DNA from: Paraphysomonas bandaiensis
Lineage: Eukaryota > Chrysophyceae
Reading direction: 5' to 3'
Length of the DNA: 63,058 nucleotides
Assembly (NCBI GenBank): GCA_965644295.1
Contig: CBFFRP010000485.1
Coordinates: forward strand, 1 to 63,058
Shown here: in pieces, positions 48,901-58,400 of the stretch
Numbering within the stretch: position 1 is the stretch's first letter
Layout of the letters: each line of letters starts with the position of its first letter
The notes under the pieces: model-generated
What the model was told of the DNA's origin: nothing
The model's input: the letters and a program-made list of their open reading frames with translations, nothing else
The model's database searches: none
Translations under genes and position numbers: made by a program

Positions 48901-50516
48901 GAGACGATATGGGGAACGTCGTACGAAAAGAGTTCTGACCTTATCCATATCCTTATTGCTCTCATGTTCAACTTGACCACAGAAGTTAGTACACAAGGTC
49001 TGCTAGTTTCTCAGGGAATTGTCCGTCTATTTACAGAATTGTGGGAGGTAGCAAAGGAACACAAAGATACACTGCTGTTATCTGTTACTGCTATTTGCCA
49101 TCTGGCTTGCGGAAATGTCAACACCGCACATATGGTTCGAGATGGCTGTACTGAAATATTGTGTTTTTTGTCACAGCATAAAGATGACCCGAAATATTCG
49201 CACTACCACTTCAGTCACGATTTAGTTGAAAGGTGCTCGGCTGCCTTCAGAAACTTGTGTATATCAATTCCCAACCAAGACACCATGGTGAAAGTTGGTG
49301 CGATAGACACGATAGTGAAATTAATAACGTTAAATGGAGAGTCTCTTGATGATGCCGAATTTGCAATGACACGTAAAAATTGCGCATCTGCCTTACGATC
49401 TATGACGTACAACATTGCTATTCGCCAGCAGCTAGTGCAAAGTGGGGCGATCTTAATTATATTGCAGGATCTAACCAGGAATTTTGAGGGCGATGAGCTA
49501 AAGATAGATATTGATTTACTGTGCGAGTTAGAAGCTGAGAGCTGGTGCAATGGCTCACGAGGTCAACAGAAAGAAGCTCGCGCAGCGTGGATAGAGCCCG
49601 CTTCTTTATACACGAATCTCTTGGGTGGAACATCCAATGTCAACCTCAATGTTGATAAAGTTAGTGTGGACCAGAGGAAGTTTTTGGTAAAAGTATATTT
49701 GCAAGAGCCACCGATTGAAACTGTAGGGGCATTGAAAGCTCTTGAAGATGGATTTCACAACTTAGACTCATTTGTCGATGATGAAGTGAGTACTACTATT
49801 CCAATGGTATATGAGAAACAGGAGTGCCATTTCAGCAGTGACCCAAAGAGAGCATCGGCTATTCGTAGAATAACTCTTACGAGCCCAAAGGTACAGGGAT
49901 TAAGACGATTGTTTACATGTCAGTGATGTATTGCAGGCTGAAAACATTGTCTATGATGAAGAGGATGAATCAGACGATGACACCACTGTCCACGAACGTC
50001 GAGCTGAGGCATCAGCACAGTCAACAGAAGAAATTAGATCAACTCTTGCGTCGTGTAGTCGTGAGAGCGAACATGGAAACGTAGCTGAGGAAACTACTAG
50101 TACTTACGGTTCGTAATAGATGTGATGTATATTTTTCTCATGCACATTCCACAGCAGAGAAGTCAACAGTGGTGAGGTTTTTGGACGAGGTCGAGAGTGA
50201 AGGAAGTTTGAGTATCACAGATGGAGGCCGACTGCCATCACTGGCTAAAGACTTGTCAAAGTTTAGAAAAGATTCAAGTGACCATACTGGCGATTCATTT
50301 CAGTCGGGACCTTCATCTCGTAGTGAGTCCTTCGAACATGCTGACCTTGTTGGTACCTTTCCGGTTGTTAAAAAGAAAAAGCCAAAGTTAAGGAAAGCTG
50401 GTTCCAATGAGTTCAAAGGACTGGTCGCCCTGATTAACCACTCGAAGAAAAACAAGGGGGGTAATAATAGCGTTGATGGAGTCCTGAAACGGTGGACTGT
50501 TATATCGAAATATTAG
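45997..50516 (+). CDS. Large armadillo-repeat protein
   Basis: Four exons (45997-46430, 46479-49890, 49937-50108, 50155-50516) keep frame and give about 1,459 residues. Exon 2 alone encodes a solenoid of some 24-26 armadillo repeats of about 42 residues, each with the helix-3 signature as in CAAALCNLC, CASALYNLA, CAKALCNLS or CASALRSMT. ARM solenoids are binding scaffolds; the partner cannot be told. The first 150 residues and the last 300 are charged and probably disordered, the tail ending in a basic stretch (KKKKPKLRKAG). No kinase, ubiquitin ligase or membrane segment is present. Many flagellated protists carry long ARM proteins in the axoneme, so a ciliary role is possible but only a guess. 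The frame ends in TAG followed immediately by TAA. Confidence 0.88.
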
Positions 50517-51430
50517 TAATGTTCCTATGTTTGTTTTCTGCTAGTTACTTGTAAAGCGTGCTCACAGCATACGCATACTATGGTGCTGAACTGTATGAAA
50601 TTCGCTTATGTTCTTGTATCCGTATCAAAGAATCGTATATATCTAATGAATGTGTACAATAGTTATAGTCTGACACCAATCTTCTACTATTAAGTACTAA
50701 GCACATTAAAATACTGCAATTTTGGTTCCAGTTTAGTCGATAAACAATCAAAAGTTTTGTGTAATTTGCGATAGTCAATTATAATTGCAATTATTACTTG
50801 CTGTCCGAATTTCAATTATTGTAATTACTTATTACCAAAATTCACTAGCAGCCTATATAGCTACCTCAACTGTCTTCATAATAATATTAATGGTAGTCCG
50901 GTTACCGGCAATTATAATGGCATTAATGACAAATGTCCCGGCGATTATAATACCATTACCATTAACGGTTACCAGGCCCTGCTTCGACGTATGATATACA
51001 AGAACATGAATGAGTTTACGGAATTGTGATTCCTAATATAGTGTTTCACCAATCTTCAATTTTTGTCCTAAAAATTGGATTTTCGCAAATAAAATATCTT
51101 TTTAAACAACTTTTCAGGGTAAAAAGGTGATATATTTCGATCGATTAATATTAATTGAAGCTAGCTGGAGTCACAATTATAATTGCAATTATGATTTGAT
51201 GTCCCAATTTCAATAATTGACAATTAATTGAAATCAATTAATTGCTACGCAGCCCTGCACAGTAGGCTATTCCTATTGATGACATTGGATATATTATTAT
51301 GATTAGGACTTTCAAGGACGATGACCAGACAAGCAAATGGTTTATATTCATACTATAAGTGTCATATGTAAACAAGAGCAATAAACACCGGTTATTGATA
51401 CATTGCCGTAGTTTTACATAGACAATTACT
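50517..51430. other. Convergent AT-rich spacer with repeat B
   Basis: Between the ARM gene (plus) and enkurin (minus) 3' ends. It contains two more copies of AT-rich repeat B (about 50770-50860 and 51165-51265), sharing AATTATAATTGCAATTAT and CCAATTTCAAT words. A 45-bp stretch near 50895-50975 is built of TACCGGCAATTATAATG/CCCGGCGATTATAATACC pairs. Confidence 0.55.
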
Positions 51431-52289
51431 TTAAGAAATTAGCACAGGACCTGCTCTAGATATGCGCTCAATATCAGACTCGAGTTGCTTCAGCTGAGCT
51501 TCCATCTGCTCCTTACGCCGCAGTTGGCCAAGTGTGTCCAGTCGGACAAGGTGGGTGATCTTCTGATACTTCGTATTAACCTCATTCCATTTAAGTTTTA
51601 ATTGATATATAAGTTCCTCTCTTTCTTCCTCAGAGAGTTCTTCATATTTATCAGGCTCCTGGGCAGTAGTGCCCATTTGCTCGTTTATGTACTGATCAAT
51701 CATCTCATTCTCTCTGCGCACTTCTTCTTTAACATGGGTCAAGTACTCTGGAACTTTGCCGTAATCTTCTTTTTCTAGATAATTTAACTCAGGTTGTACT
51801 GTATTCTTCGGCACTGCATGCAACAGGGTATCAAACACATACTTATTTCGAAATAGACTTACCCATCAGAATAGCTTCGACAGCATTCGCCGTGATATAG
51901 TTCTTGTTACTGTTAATTCCCATTACTGGTCTTTCGGATTTGCTTGGAATGGCCGGTTTTTTAGGACCTTCACACTTTCTTTCGCCCGAACTAGAAAGCG
52001 AATTACTTCCAGCTCTCTGTAAGCGTTTCGTCGTAGACTTGTGTGGTGCCAGAGACTTATGAGGGCCGAATAATGCACCTTCACGCTTATCTACAACCCC
52101 AGCTCCAGGCAGTCTTGTCGAACCAAAGCAACCTGCATTAAAATTAAAAAACATTACAGATTAGCGAAAATTCACACCGAATGTAGATCCTGTCAAATTA
52201 GATGCTGGGTCGTGCTGAGAGCGATGCATAGGAGGCTTTGGAGGCTCCACATACTCTCTTGGAACAAGATTGTAAATAGATTCGCTCAT
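51431..52289 (-). CDS. ENKUR: Enkurin
   Basis: Three exons (52178-52289, 51863-52132, 51431-51813) give 254 residues, the usual enkurin length (about 256). Enkurin is a microtubule inner protein of motile cilia and was first described as a TRPC-channel adaptor in sperm. The amino end ESIYNLVPREYVEPPKPP and the central KPAIPSKSERPVMGINSNK match the family; the C-terminal enkurin domain runs from DYGKVPEYLTHVKEEV through LSEEEREELIYQLKLKWNEV to the QLESDIERIS coiled coil, and includes the IQ-like segment. Introns are 45 and 49 bp. The long ORF at 51843-52154 reads through the first intron and misses the true start. This gene is direct evidence for a motile flagellum. Confidence 0.95.
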
Positions 52290-52647
52290 TCTTGACTGTT
52301 GAAGCCTTGTGAGTTCTTACTGCTCTGATATGTGTGTATAAACGGCCACAGGACAACTCTAGACAATGCCTCTTCAGTGTGTTGTAATTGAACTCCTTTC
52401 CAATCAAACGAACGTTTTACAATAAATACTGCAGCTTTCAGTTACATATCATATAAGAATCTTGAAGCGCCGTTTTCAGTTTGTGGTTTTATTGGAGTAA
52501 TTTTTTTTTGAGGAGTGGACTACTGGCTGTACAAACACAAAACCATTTCATGTGAGGTGCACAGCAATAGAAGTCACTGCCGAGCTCTTCTATAGCATAT
52601 AACTATCAAGTTGAAAAGTTGTCAGGCTGCTCTCGATTGTGAATTCA

Positions 52648-53147
52648 ATGCTTCTTTCACGAAATATTGTAAAATCTGTGTTCAAGAATGCTGAGTTTGT
52701 GTTACCTCGGGTGCAGTATTTTCACTCCACTGCCCCAAAGTTTGGAATTGAAGAGTTTTATGACCAGAATGTGAAGGACAATGAAACGCTTATCACTGGA
52801 AGAGAGTGGACGGTACCTGATCTTAGACGAAAGGTTCATTTTGCAATTTATAATTCACTCTGCCAACTGATAATTATGTTTAGAGCTATGATGACTTGCA
52901 CAAGCTGTGGTACGTATTGTACAAGGAAAGAAATTTACTATTGACCATGAGAGAAGCCATTCGTCGAGCACAACGACCTATTACCAGTGCAGAGGAGTCT
53001 AGATATATAAAGGTCAAGAGATCCATGGCTGGCATTAAAATTGTTATCAAAGAGAGAAAAAAGATTGAAATGAAAATTGACCCCCCACCTGAAGGGTATA
53101 ATAAAACTCCAGGTCGTCGCACAAGAATATTTCCTCTTTCTGAATAG
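52648..53147 (+). CDS. MRPL47: Mitochondrial ribosomal protein L47 (uL29m)
   Basis: Two exons (52648-52833, 52884-53147) joined across a 50-bp intron give 149 residues. It belongs to the mitochondrial large subunit near the exit tunnel. The MRP-L47 signature is clear: GREWTVPDLRRK, then SYDDLHKLWYVLYKERNLLL and the following MREAIRRAQRP. The leader (MLLSRNIVKSVFKNAEFVLP) is basic and acid-poor, a likely transit peptide. The intron falls right before SYDDLHKLW, so the single-exon frames in the area break the motif. It is transcribed divergently from enkurin, with about 360 bp between the two start codons, so they may share a promoter region. Confidence 0.93.
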
Positions 53148-53711
53148 GCGAGACATGTGCTGATTATCTTGACTGTTGAGTTAGTATGGTATGGCGTTGT
53201 AAATTCAAAACATATTTACGGTAAATGAAATTGGCTGTCATCTAGTAGCTCTGTGAATGCATTTAAAGGTCATAACGAATGCTTTTACCAAAGAGACACT
53301 GTAGCGATTAACTGAAGTACAAATCCTACACAATCATAGTACTGTAGATATTAATTGTGTCCACGGAAATGACATATCCATAGGAGTGTTATTAAAGGAA
53401 TTATGATTACCTAGTAACTAGTCGTTGTGATTAATGTGGAGAATATGTCTTTTGTCCACAACATATCACAAAGAAATTAAAACACCAGAACAATACTATA
53501 TTCTACATTCCAGATTAATTGATTAATAAGATCCAATATTCACATAAGGTTCAATACTTGGCAATTGCAATCTACCTGTGATAGATCAGCACACGGCTAT
53601 TTGCAATCCCACCATTTCGGCAGCTACAGCGAACACGTATGCAAGGAACAAAATAGTGAACACACATTCTAGTAAATATCTTTTAAAAATTGTACTAGTA
53701 CGTTGCCATAT
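53148..53711. other. Convergent spacer
   Basis: About 560 bp of AT-rich DNA between the uL29m gene (plus) and the unknown gene (minus). No features seen. Confidence 0.5.
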
Positions 53712-54383
53712 TTACATACGGTCTTCCTCAGAGAGTTTATTTACAGTGGGTTCGCTCCCGCTGTGTCTCCTCTTTTCCTTGGATCCTTGCATAGGTGAGT
53801 TCCCCACCGTTCCTAGTTTCCCCGCAAGTTTCGTAACAGCACCCCATCCACCAGATACAGCCTTAATTGCTGTTTTAGATGATGCCCCAACAATATCAGA
53901 CAAGTTGTTCACGGCTGAATTAAAGGCCTGCTGAGGGTTGGTGTGAACGCCAGATGGTGGCACGGGAAACTCTGTAATTATATGTGTCAATTGTTCCAGA
54001 AATGCTGCGTTTTCTTCTTCTGATACTATGCAGTCACTATATGATTTGTAAGAGGGCATTCGCATGGACATTCGCCGAGCAACGGGGGATGTAGCCGGTG
54101 GTGATGGAACCTTACTGGTAGGAGGGGAATCCATGCCGTTGTCGTCCTTGCCGTCTCTCGTTCCCGAACTCTCCATTGAAGCATCTGAATCACTGTTGTA
54201 ACCTTCGATTTCATTTCCTACATTTCCCTGTGCAGCCATGTCTCCTAAAGAATTCGAACCAGTGTCGAGTTGTAGTCGTGTGAAATCTTCTAAAGCGTCG
54301 TGGTTAATCATTTTGACAAGCTCATCAGAGGAGTTAACCTCAGATGGGCCGTCTACAGATATTCTCTCTGGCACGAAAGACAT
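53712..54383 (-). CDS. Unknown acidic, largely disordered protein
   Basis: A single-exon frame of 223 residues, ATG at 54381-54383. I do not recognise it. The first 125 residues are Ser/Asp/Pro-rich (SDSDASMESSG, SPPTSKVPSPPATSP) and probably disordered with phosphorylation potential. A short ordered part follows: EEENAAFLEQLTHIITEF, an amphipathic helix, and AFNSAVNNLSDIVGASSK. A small-residue stretch AVSGGWGAVTKLAGKLG could bind membranes as an amphipathic helix. The basic tail contains SKEKRRHSGSE. The gene is divergent to the TauE/SafE transporter and shares its upstream region, including the TATACGGCGGTATAC motif. Confidence 0.6.
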   Translation of the reverse strand: MSFVPERISVDGPSEVNSSDELVKMINHDALEDFTRLQLDTGSNSLGDMAAQGNVGNEIEGYNSDSDASMESSGTRDGKDDNGMDSPPTSKVPSPPATSPVARRMSMRMPSYKSYSDCIVSEEENAAFLEQLTHIITEFPVPPSGVHTNPQQAFNSAVNNLSDIVGASSKTAIKAVSGGWGAVTKLAGKLGTVGNSPMQGSKEKRRHSGSEPTVNKLSEEDRM

Positions 54384-54571
54384 GACGAATATATTTTGTT
54401 TACTGATGTATCATTGCAGGTTTCGATTTTGCAGCGGAAGGTTAAGTGAGGTGTTGGAACTGGCAGTATATGTATGCGGTATGGAGTGGTGAGATCCGCT
54501 ATCATATGTGCTACTTTTGTGTGTTTCGCAGAAGTATAACAAACCCTACCGTGCCTGTACTACAAAATCTG

Positions 54572-54586
54572 TATACGGCGGTATAC
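54572..54586. promoter_or_regulatory. TATACGGCGGTATAC motif in divergent promoter
   Basis: Third copy of the near-palindrome seen twice at 33001-33045. Here it lies about 190 bp from the unknown gene's start and about 210 bp from the TauE/SafE start. Confidence 0.45.
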
Positions 54587-54798
54587 TGCTGTACGTGCAA
54601 CACGCATATGTTGGTTATGAGTGTGTGCTCTAAAATATGCACCTACAGTGTGTATGTATGCAAGTTGGTGGCTGATACAATCACTAAAAACCAAGAAGAC
54701 AAGCGTAGCATACTAATAGCTGCTATCAGTTGATCCGAAGTAGCGGCAAAGGTTTTATTGAGTTCGGCTTTCCAACTCTTGGTCCATTGTGTGTATCA

Positions 54799-56277
54799 AT
54801 GAAGCTCAGCGAAATGTCTGTGATTAAGAGTGTGCTGCTAGCGGCCTCTCTTGTGCTTGCCATTATTGCAATATCTGCATCTTATCCTACTGTGATAGAG
54901 GATAGTTCGGTGAGACGATGGCTGGAAGAATTTCAGCACCACAAGGACTTGTTTCCACTGGACAGCAATGACATTATCGGGACCATTTTGTGTGTCATCG
55001 GTTTGATGATTGCCGCATCCGGTGGAATCGGTGGTGGTGGAATTCTTGTTCCGTTGTTGATATTGATATTCGGATTTTCTCCTAAAATGGCTATACCGTT
55101 ATCAAACTTTACTATATTGGGAAGCTCGCTTACTAACTTGACTCTCAACTTGAGCAAACGACACCCTGATGTTGATCGACCTTTAGTGGACTGGGACTTA
55201 ATTATGATAATGGAGCCACTTACTGCCGCTGGCGCTGTTTGTGGAACTTTTTTGGCTAAGACTCTCCCGGACTGGGCTCTTACACTCTCTCTTGTTGTTG
55301 TTCTGGCGTTAACGTCTCACCGCACTCTCAAGAAGGGAATTAGCCAGTACAAGAAGGAGGCAGAGGAGTTTCGTGAAGCTAAACGTAGCGCGCTCGCAGT
55401 CGCAGCGGAGGAAGACGAGGAGGCAGACCAAAGTACTGGACTTCTGAGCGATGAATCTACAGCAGTTGTGAGTACCACAAGTTCTGCTGATCCTTCCAAG
55501 CTAGAGATAGAGCAGGGCGAGAGCAGCTCAGAGGCTCATCAACAAATGACCGCAGAGCAACGCGAGCTTGAAGCACTTATCGAAACTGAGCGCCACACAC
55601 CAATGGATAAAATGTACATTCTGATCGTTATGTTTGCTGTACTCATTGTATTAAACCTAGTCAAAGGTGGTGGCAAGTCATTCCCAAGCCCAATCGGCAT
55701 TGAGTGCGGCTCTTTCAGCTACTGGATGGTCACGCTGTCCATATTTGTGTGGGTTTTTGGCATAGCACTTTACATGCGACAAGAGCTCATCAAGAAGTGG
55801 AGGCAAAAGAAGCGCCTTCGATACAAGTACGCCCCTGGAGATGTCGAGTGGAACGAGCGGAACACTCTTATATATCCTGCGCTTTGTGTATTCGCTGGAT
55901 TTTGCGCGGGAATGTTCGGTATCGGTGGGGGTGTGGTTAAGGGGCCTCTTATGTTAGAGATGGGCGTTCACCCTATGGTTGCATCCGGCACAGTGGCTGT
56001 TATGATTTTTATGACGGCGATTGCGGCTACTACTAGTTTTATTGCATTTGGAACTCTGACTTACGACTATGCATACTACTTGTTCGTGTTTGGTCTTGGA
56101 GCCACTGCTATCGGTCAGTTTGGTGTAGGATATTTAGTGAAAAAGTACAAGAGGGTTTCTTTAATATCCCTTTCGATTGGGGCAGTTGTTGCGTTGTCAA
56201 CTGTGTTGATGGGACTTCAAAGCGTATTGAGCTTGCTATCAGGGAATGAAGAGGAGTCGAACAAGCTGTGCACGTAA
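54799..56277 (+). CDS. TauE/SafE (DUF81) family membrane transporter
   Basis: A single-exon frame of 492 residues. The family exports or carries small anions such as sulfite and organosulfonates; the substrate here is unknown. Residues 1-30 are a signal peptide or first helix. Two homologous halves carry the Gly-rich signatures GGIGGGGILVPLL (about residue 77) and GMFGIGGGVVKGPLML (about 373), each starting a bundle of about four helices, with an acidic, Gln-rich loop of about 90 residues between them (about 190-280). The layout is that of eukaryotic, plant- and oomycete-like members rather than short bacterial ones. The ATG at 54799 was chosen over an upstream TTG-initiated extension because it begins just before the hydrophobic leader. 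No intron is needed. Confidence 0.93.
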   Translation: MKLSEMSVIKSVLLAASLVLAIIAISASYPTVIEDSSVRRWLEEFQHHKDLFPLDSNDIIGTILCVIGLMIAASGGIGGGGILVPLLILIFGFSPKMAIPLSNFTILGSSLTNLTLNLSKRHPDVDRPLVDWDLIMIMEPLTAAGAVCGTFLAKTLPDWALTLSLVVVLALTSHRTLKKGISQYKKEAEEFREAKRSALAVAAEEDEEADQSTGLLSDESTAVVSTTSSADPSKLEIEQGESSSEAHQQMTAEQRELEALIETERHTPMDKMYILIVMFAVLIVLNLVKGGGKSFPSPIGIECGSFSYWMVTLSIFVWVFGIALYMRQELIKKWRQKKRLRYKYAPGDVEWNERNTLIYPALCVFAGFCAGMFGIGGGVVKGPLMLEMGVHPMVASGTVAVMIFMTAIAATTSFIAFGTLTYDYAYYLFVFGLGATAIGQFGVGYLVKKYKRVSLISLSIGAVVALSTVLMGLQSVLSLLSGNEEESNKLCT

Positions 56278-56495
56278 TACGAGGGCTTAACTACTACAGG
56301 CTGCATCCGATCAATTCAATGTTGTAGTGTAGAAAGAGTTGCGAAGTATGACATCTTAACTAGCAGGTTATAGCAATATTCTGGTCTATTGAGTGATAAC
56401 GTGACAGTTCTCCTAATAGTAAGTCCGTTTGTGACAGACGTATAGTTATGCGCTAATAACGAATAATGTGACTTCTACTACAGTATACAATATAA
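56278..56495. other. 3' flank of transporter gene
   Basis: Short AT-rich spacer between the transporter stop and the 64-residue ORF on the other strand. Nothing recognised. Confidence 0.5.
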
Positions 56496-56690
56496 TCAAT
56501 TATAGATGTGAGACACCAAGGTCTCTGCATCAGTCTCATTCAATCCAAAAGCCAAGTCTATATTCCGGATCTGTTCTTCACTGGCATTAGCAATGGAAGG
56601 ATCCAACCCTCCAAGCATAAGCCTGAGGGTCGTTCTCACTGACTCGAATATAGTAGACTCTTGTGCGCTATCAAGAGTCTCCTCTTCCAT
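56496..56690 (-). CDS. Small 64-residue ORF, paralogue of the one at 31200-31394
   Basis: Starts MEEETLDSAQESTIF and ends LVSHIYN; 64 codons, the same length as its relative, and alignable without gaps (about 18 identities). The most conserved part is residues 38-61, EEQIRNIDLAFGLNETDAET against DEQRVRDIELAMVLDDADTN. The leader just upstream (to about 56765) is shared with the other copy. It stands immediately beyond a telomere-like tract and a copia LTR on the same strand, so a link to the element cannot be excluded. Function unknown. Confidence 0.5.
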   Translation of the reverse strand: MEEETLDSAQESTIFESVRTTLRLMLGGLDPSIANASEEQIRNIDLAFGLNETDAETLVSHIYN

Positions 56691-56768
56691 AATGATAACA
56701 ATATAAATGAACAACAATGAATATAATTATGTATGTCTACAACCTCAGTGCTATCTACAAGCTATCGA

Positions 56769-56787
56769 TTAGGGTTAGGGTTAGGGT
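56769..56787. repeat. Telomere-like (TTAGGG)3 tract at LTR border
   Basis: Three perfect TTAGGG units abut the end of the copia LTR at 56788. Either the element landed in an internal telomeric tract, or the tract was added at a break. Confidence 0.85.
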
Positions 56788-57391
56788 TGTTGAGTTTTGC
56801 TGTTTGTGAGCAATTAAAAGCTGTAGTTTCCAAGATATTAGAATTATATCCGTTACTCAAAGAATACAGTAGTAGCTAGCTGTAGTATGAGAACCAATAA
56901 TATGATAGCCATTGTAGTGATAAAACTGAAATATACTGACTGTACAAGATAGTGACGATGTAAGATCGTACTAGAAATGGTTGGTGTAGTAGAGATAGAA
57001 AGAGTTGGTGAACGTCAATGAATGAAGTATGGTATCTCTTGTTAACAATTGACATTTCACTGAAGTTAACTTTGCTCTACGCGTAAGCCTTAACCTTGCT
57101 GTTGAACACAATGCACTTTCAAGTAAGAAATTATGATTATTATTCTGAACACTTCACTACATATTCGTGTAACATATGTTGAAACATCTGTTCTTATAGC
57201 AACATCTGTTTATCATATGTTCATCAGTCAGTTCTATATCTTGTATAGTCACACATCAGTAACTGAATTTAATTCCTCCTTTGTAACTATAATCACCCGT
57301 TACACCTATGAGTTGACTTTACCTATAATTGCACACTGTTAACTCACTTCAATTGCACAATATATATCACATCATATTGCAGAACTCAACA
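56788..57391 (-). repeat. Ty1/copia long terminal repeat (3' LTR), 604 bp
   Basis: On the minus strand it starts TGTTGAGTTCTGC and ends GCAAAACTCAACA, a 13-bp terminal inverted repeat with one mismatch and the canonical TG...CA ends. It is preceded by the purine-rich GAGTGGGAG (polypurine tract) at about 57392-57401, in the position expected for a 3' LTR after the copia RNase H. The body is AT-rich. Confidence 0.85.
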
Positions 57392-57535
57392 CTCCCACTC
57401 AATTGGATGTAGTTAACCATTCTAAAATTTGTGAAGAACATTGCTATCGGATACGCAACCACCGAACCTCATAGGACACTGGTGGACGTATGACTCCGCT
57501 GGTATAGCTAGCTCCCACCATTCATTCACCTCTAT

Positions 57536-58081
57536 CTAGTTACGACGAACTCTCTTTACCTTGGGTACCTCTGCGATAATTTGTGCAGTAGTCTTAAATT
57601 TTTCCCCAAGATTTCGCTCCCTCTGTTCAATGAATATTGGACCACTCAAAGCCTTGGTATATATATCAGCCATCTGTTGTCGACTGCTCACATGAATTAA
57701 TTTCGCTGTATTAAACTGTTCGGGATCCACATGCTCTCTAATCATATGATACTTAATCTCAATATGTTTCGATCGTTGATGTTGCACTGGATTTTCCGAT
57801 ATATCCTGAGCACTTTGACTATCCAGGAATAATGGTGTGGGCTCGTCAATTTTCAATCCTACTTCACCAGTCACCCCCCGAGACCATATCATTTCCTGTA
57901 ATCCATTATATAAGCATTGATACTCTGCTTGCATAGTCGATGTAGCTACAGTAGACTGAAGTTTGGAACCCCACGATAGTGGTCCACCAGCTCCAAACAT
58001 AACATAACCTGAAAACAGAGGGGCAATGTATTCATAAAGAAGAGGGTCCTTGTACTCACATGCACTACACTGTATATACAT
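57536..58081 (-). mobile_element. Ty1/copia RNase H, C-terminal pol fragment
   Basis: The frame reads SGYVMFGAGGPLSWGSKLQ, then TVATSTMQAEYQCL, FLDSQSAQDISENP, RSKHIEIKYHMIREHV and MADIYTKALSG: the copia RNase H with its usual D-E-D-H residues up to the pol end. The stop is followed by polypurine tract and LTR. Upstream of SGYVM the match ends abruptly at a 90-bp duplicated segment and the satellite, so the 5' four-fifths of the element are missing. A possible GTGAGT...TTTTCAG intron coincides with this break. Same class as the fragment at 1-1085, but identity of the two cannot be judged since they cover different domains. Confidence 0.92.
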
Positions 58082-58230
58082 ATCAACAGAGGGTCCCCAG
58101 AGAGAAAAATACGGTACTCGTTCTACTCATTACGGACGCTTGTACTCACATGTACTGCACTGTATATACATATCAACAGAGGGTCCCCAGAGAGAAAAAT
58201 ACAGTACTCGTTCTACTCATTACGGACGCT
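58051..58230 (+). repeat. 90-bp direct duplication at the copia break
   Basis: 58051-58140 and 58141-58230 are almost identical (each opens TGTACTCACATG and contains CAACAGAGGGTCCCCAGAG and TCTACTCATTACGGACGC). It lies at the truncation edge of the copia fragment, about 170 bp before the satellite. Confidence 0.93.
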
Positions 58231-58400
58231 ACAGATCGTACAAGGACAGAATCCCTTGTTACCTTTTCGTACAGTCTACACTTCACGACTACAGGTGGTT
58301 AAAAGGCAGGTTCTCTTTGCAGTTGCTACTACGGAACTCGTTAGTAAGAGGAAATTATGATTCTATATTACATTTCTACATAAAACTCAAAATAACATAC

